DNA from: Bacteroidota bacterium
GTDB lineage: Bacteria > Bacteroidota > Bacteroidia > Flavobacteriales > Flavobacteriaceae
NCBI GenBank assembly: GCA_023427845.1
Contig: JAEYZX010000099.1
Location: 1 to 13,237, forward strand
DNA length: 13,237 bases
Direction of reading: 5' to 3'
Positions 12,867 through 13,237 of this stretch are shown in pieces; the stretch's first letter is position 1; each line of letters opens with the position of its first letter. A program made the position numbers and the translations under genes. Under the pieces are notes generated by a model. The model was not told where the DNA came from, did not search any database, and was given only the letters and a program-made list of their open reading frames with translations.

Positions 12867-13237
12867 TTACTCAGATTTTATCTCCTGACAAAGTTCGATC
12901 AGCACACCGTTTGTGCTCTTCGGATGCAGAAAAGCAACAAGTTTATTGTCGGCTCCCTTTTTAGGAGTCTCGTTCAGGATTTGAAATCCTTCGTTCCTTA
13001 ATCGTTCGATTTCTGCGTCTATGTCGGTTACGTCAAACGCAATATGGTGAATGCCTTCGCCTTTTTTGTCGATGAATTTCGCAATCGGGCTATCGGGCGT
13101 TGTGGCTTCAAGAAGTTCGATCTTGTTTGGGCCGTTCATGAAAAACGAAGTATTGTCGCCCTCACGTTCCACTTCCTCGCTTTTATAGGGCGGGGCGCCA
13201 AATAATTTTTCAAAAATCAGGTTCGAAACATCGAGGT
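12867..13237 (-). CDS. mce: Methylmalonyl-CoA epimerase (partial, N-terminus outside the window)
   Basis: This enzyme interconverts (R)- and (S)-methylmalonyl-CoA between propionyl-CoA carboxylase and methylmalonyl-CoA mutase. The visible 122 residues run open to the right edge, starting LDVSNLIFEKLFGAPPYKSE. They belong to the vicinal-oxygen-chelate (glyoxalase) fold: NKIELLEATTPDSPI, then GEGIHHIAFDVTDID with the metal-binding histidine region, and LIELCQE near the C-terminus with the glutamate ligand. Roughly the first dozen residues, including the first metal histidine, are missing. A GTG at 13170-13172 is not the start because the family sequence continues upstream of it. The enzyme feeds a cobalamin-dependent mutase, so the organism probably has or imports B12, which fits the B12-type regulator in the same window. 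Confidence 0.92.
   Translation of the reverse strand, partial: LDVSNLIFEKLFGAPPYKSEEVEREGDNTSFFMNGPNKIELLEATTPDSPIAKFIDKKGEGIHHIAFDVTDIDAEIERLRNEGFQILNETPKKGADNKLVAFLHPKSTNGVLIELCQEIKSE

Noticed and set aside
13170..13172. GTG as the start of a complete methylmalonyl-CoA epimerase gene
   Set aside because: The frame continues upstream to the window edge with family-typical sequence (FEKLFGAPPYKSEE), so the gene is cut by the window rather than starting here.

Overview
The window looks like chromosomal DNA of a member of the Flavobacteriaceae, most likely Flavobacterium or a close relative. The evidence is the gene content and order (yceD-rpmF, fabH-accB-accC, a pdxA next to a divergent ribE), Bacteroidetes-type promoters (TTG, about 17-20 bp, then TAnnTTTG), the absence of Shine-Dalgarno sites, and a short PID-CTERM-type surface protein. 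No database search was possible, so the taxonomic call is an inference. There are no insertion sequences, phage genes or CRISPR arrays.

Left part (1-4281, all minus strand): three transcription units for core metabolism. pdxA (vitamin B6) is followed by a yceD-rpmF operon with a clear promoter and a strong terminator, then by fabH-accB-accC (first steps of fatty acid synthesis). accC runs off the left edge. A compact divergent promoter region separates pdxA from ribE (riboflavin synthase, plus strand). ribE converges on a tiny secreted or anchored protein gene (4948-5169, minus), and one hairpin terminator serves both.

Middle (5461-7481, plus): a two-gene operon, overlapping by one base, encodes a radical SAM protein with a helix-hairpin-helix domain and its usual partner (TIGR03915/DUF4130-like). 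This pair is predicted to act in DNA repair or modification. The radical SAM protein ends in QLTLF, a textbook sliding-clamp-binding motif.

Right part (7546-12452, plus): a tightly packed carotenoid operon. It begins with a CarH/LitR-like MerR-family regulator carrying a cobalamin-binding domain and the W-x9-EH motif of B12 photoreceptors. Then come crtI, crtB, a small exported protein of unknown function, crtZ and a fused crtYcd lycopene cyclase. Together they would turn GGPP into phytoene, lycopene, beta-carotene and zeaxanthin. A nested inverted repeat ends directly at the GTG start of the regulator and is the best candidate operator.

Right edge (12453-13237): two tandem 104/105-bp repeats contain decayed pieces of a CAU-anticodon tRNA and its terminator. 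The tRNA gene itself follows (minus strand, with two unusual positions), then a partial methylmalonyl-CoA epimerase gene (minus) that runs off the right edge. The points most worth a second look are the tRNA-derived repeats, the B12 photoreceptor-like regulator with altered cobalamin-ligand positions, the clamp-binding tail on the radical SAM protein, the PID-CTERM mini-protein and the unknown gene inside the carotenoid operon.
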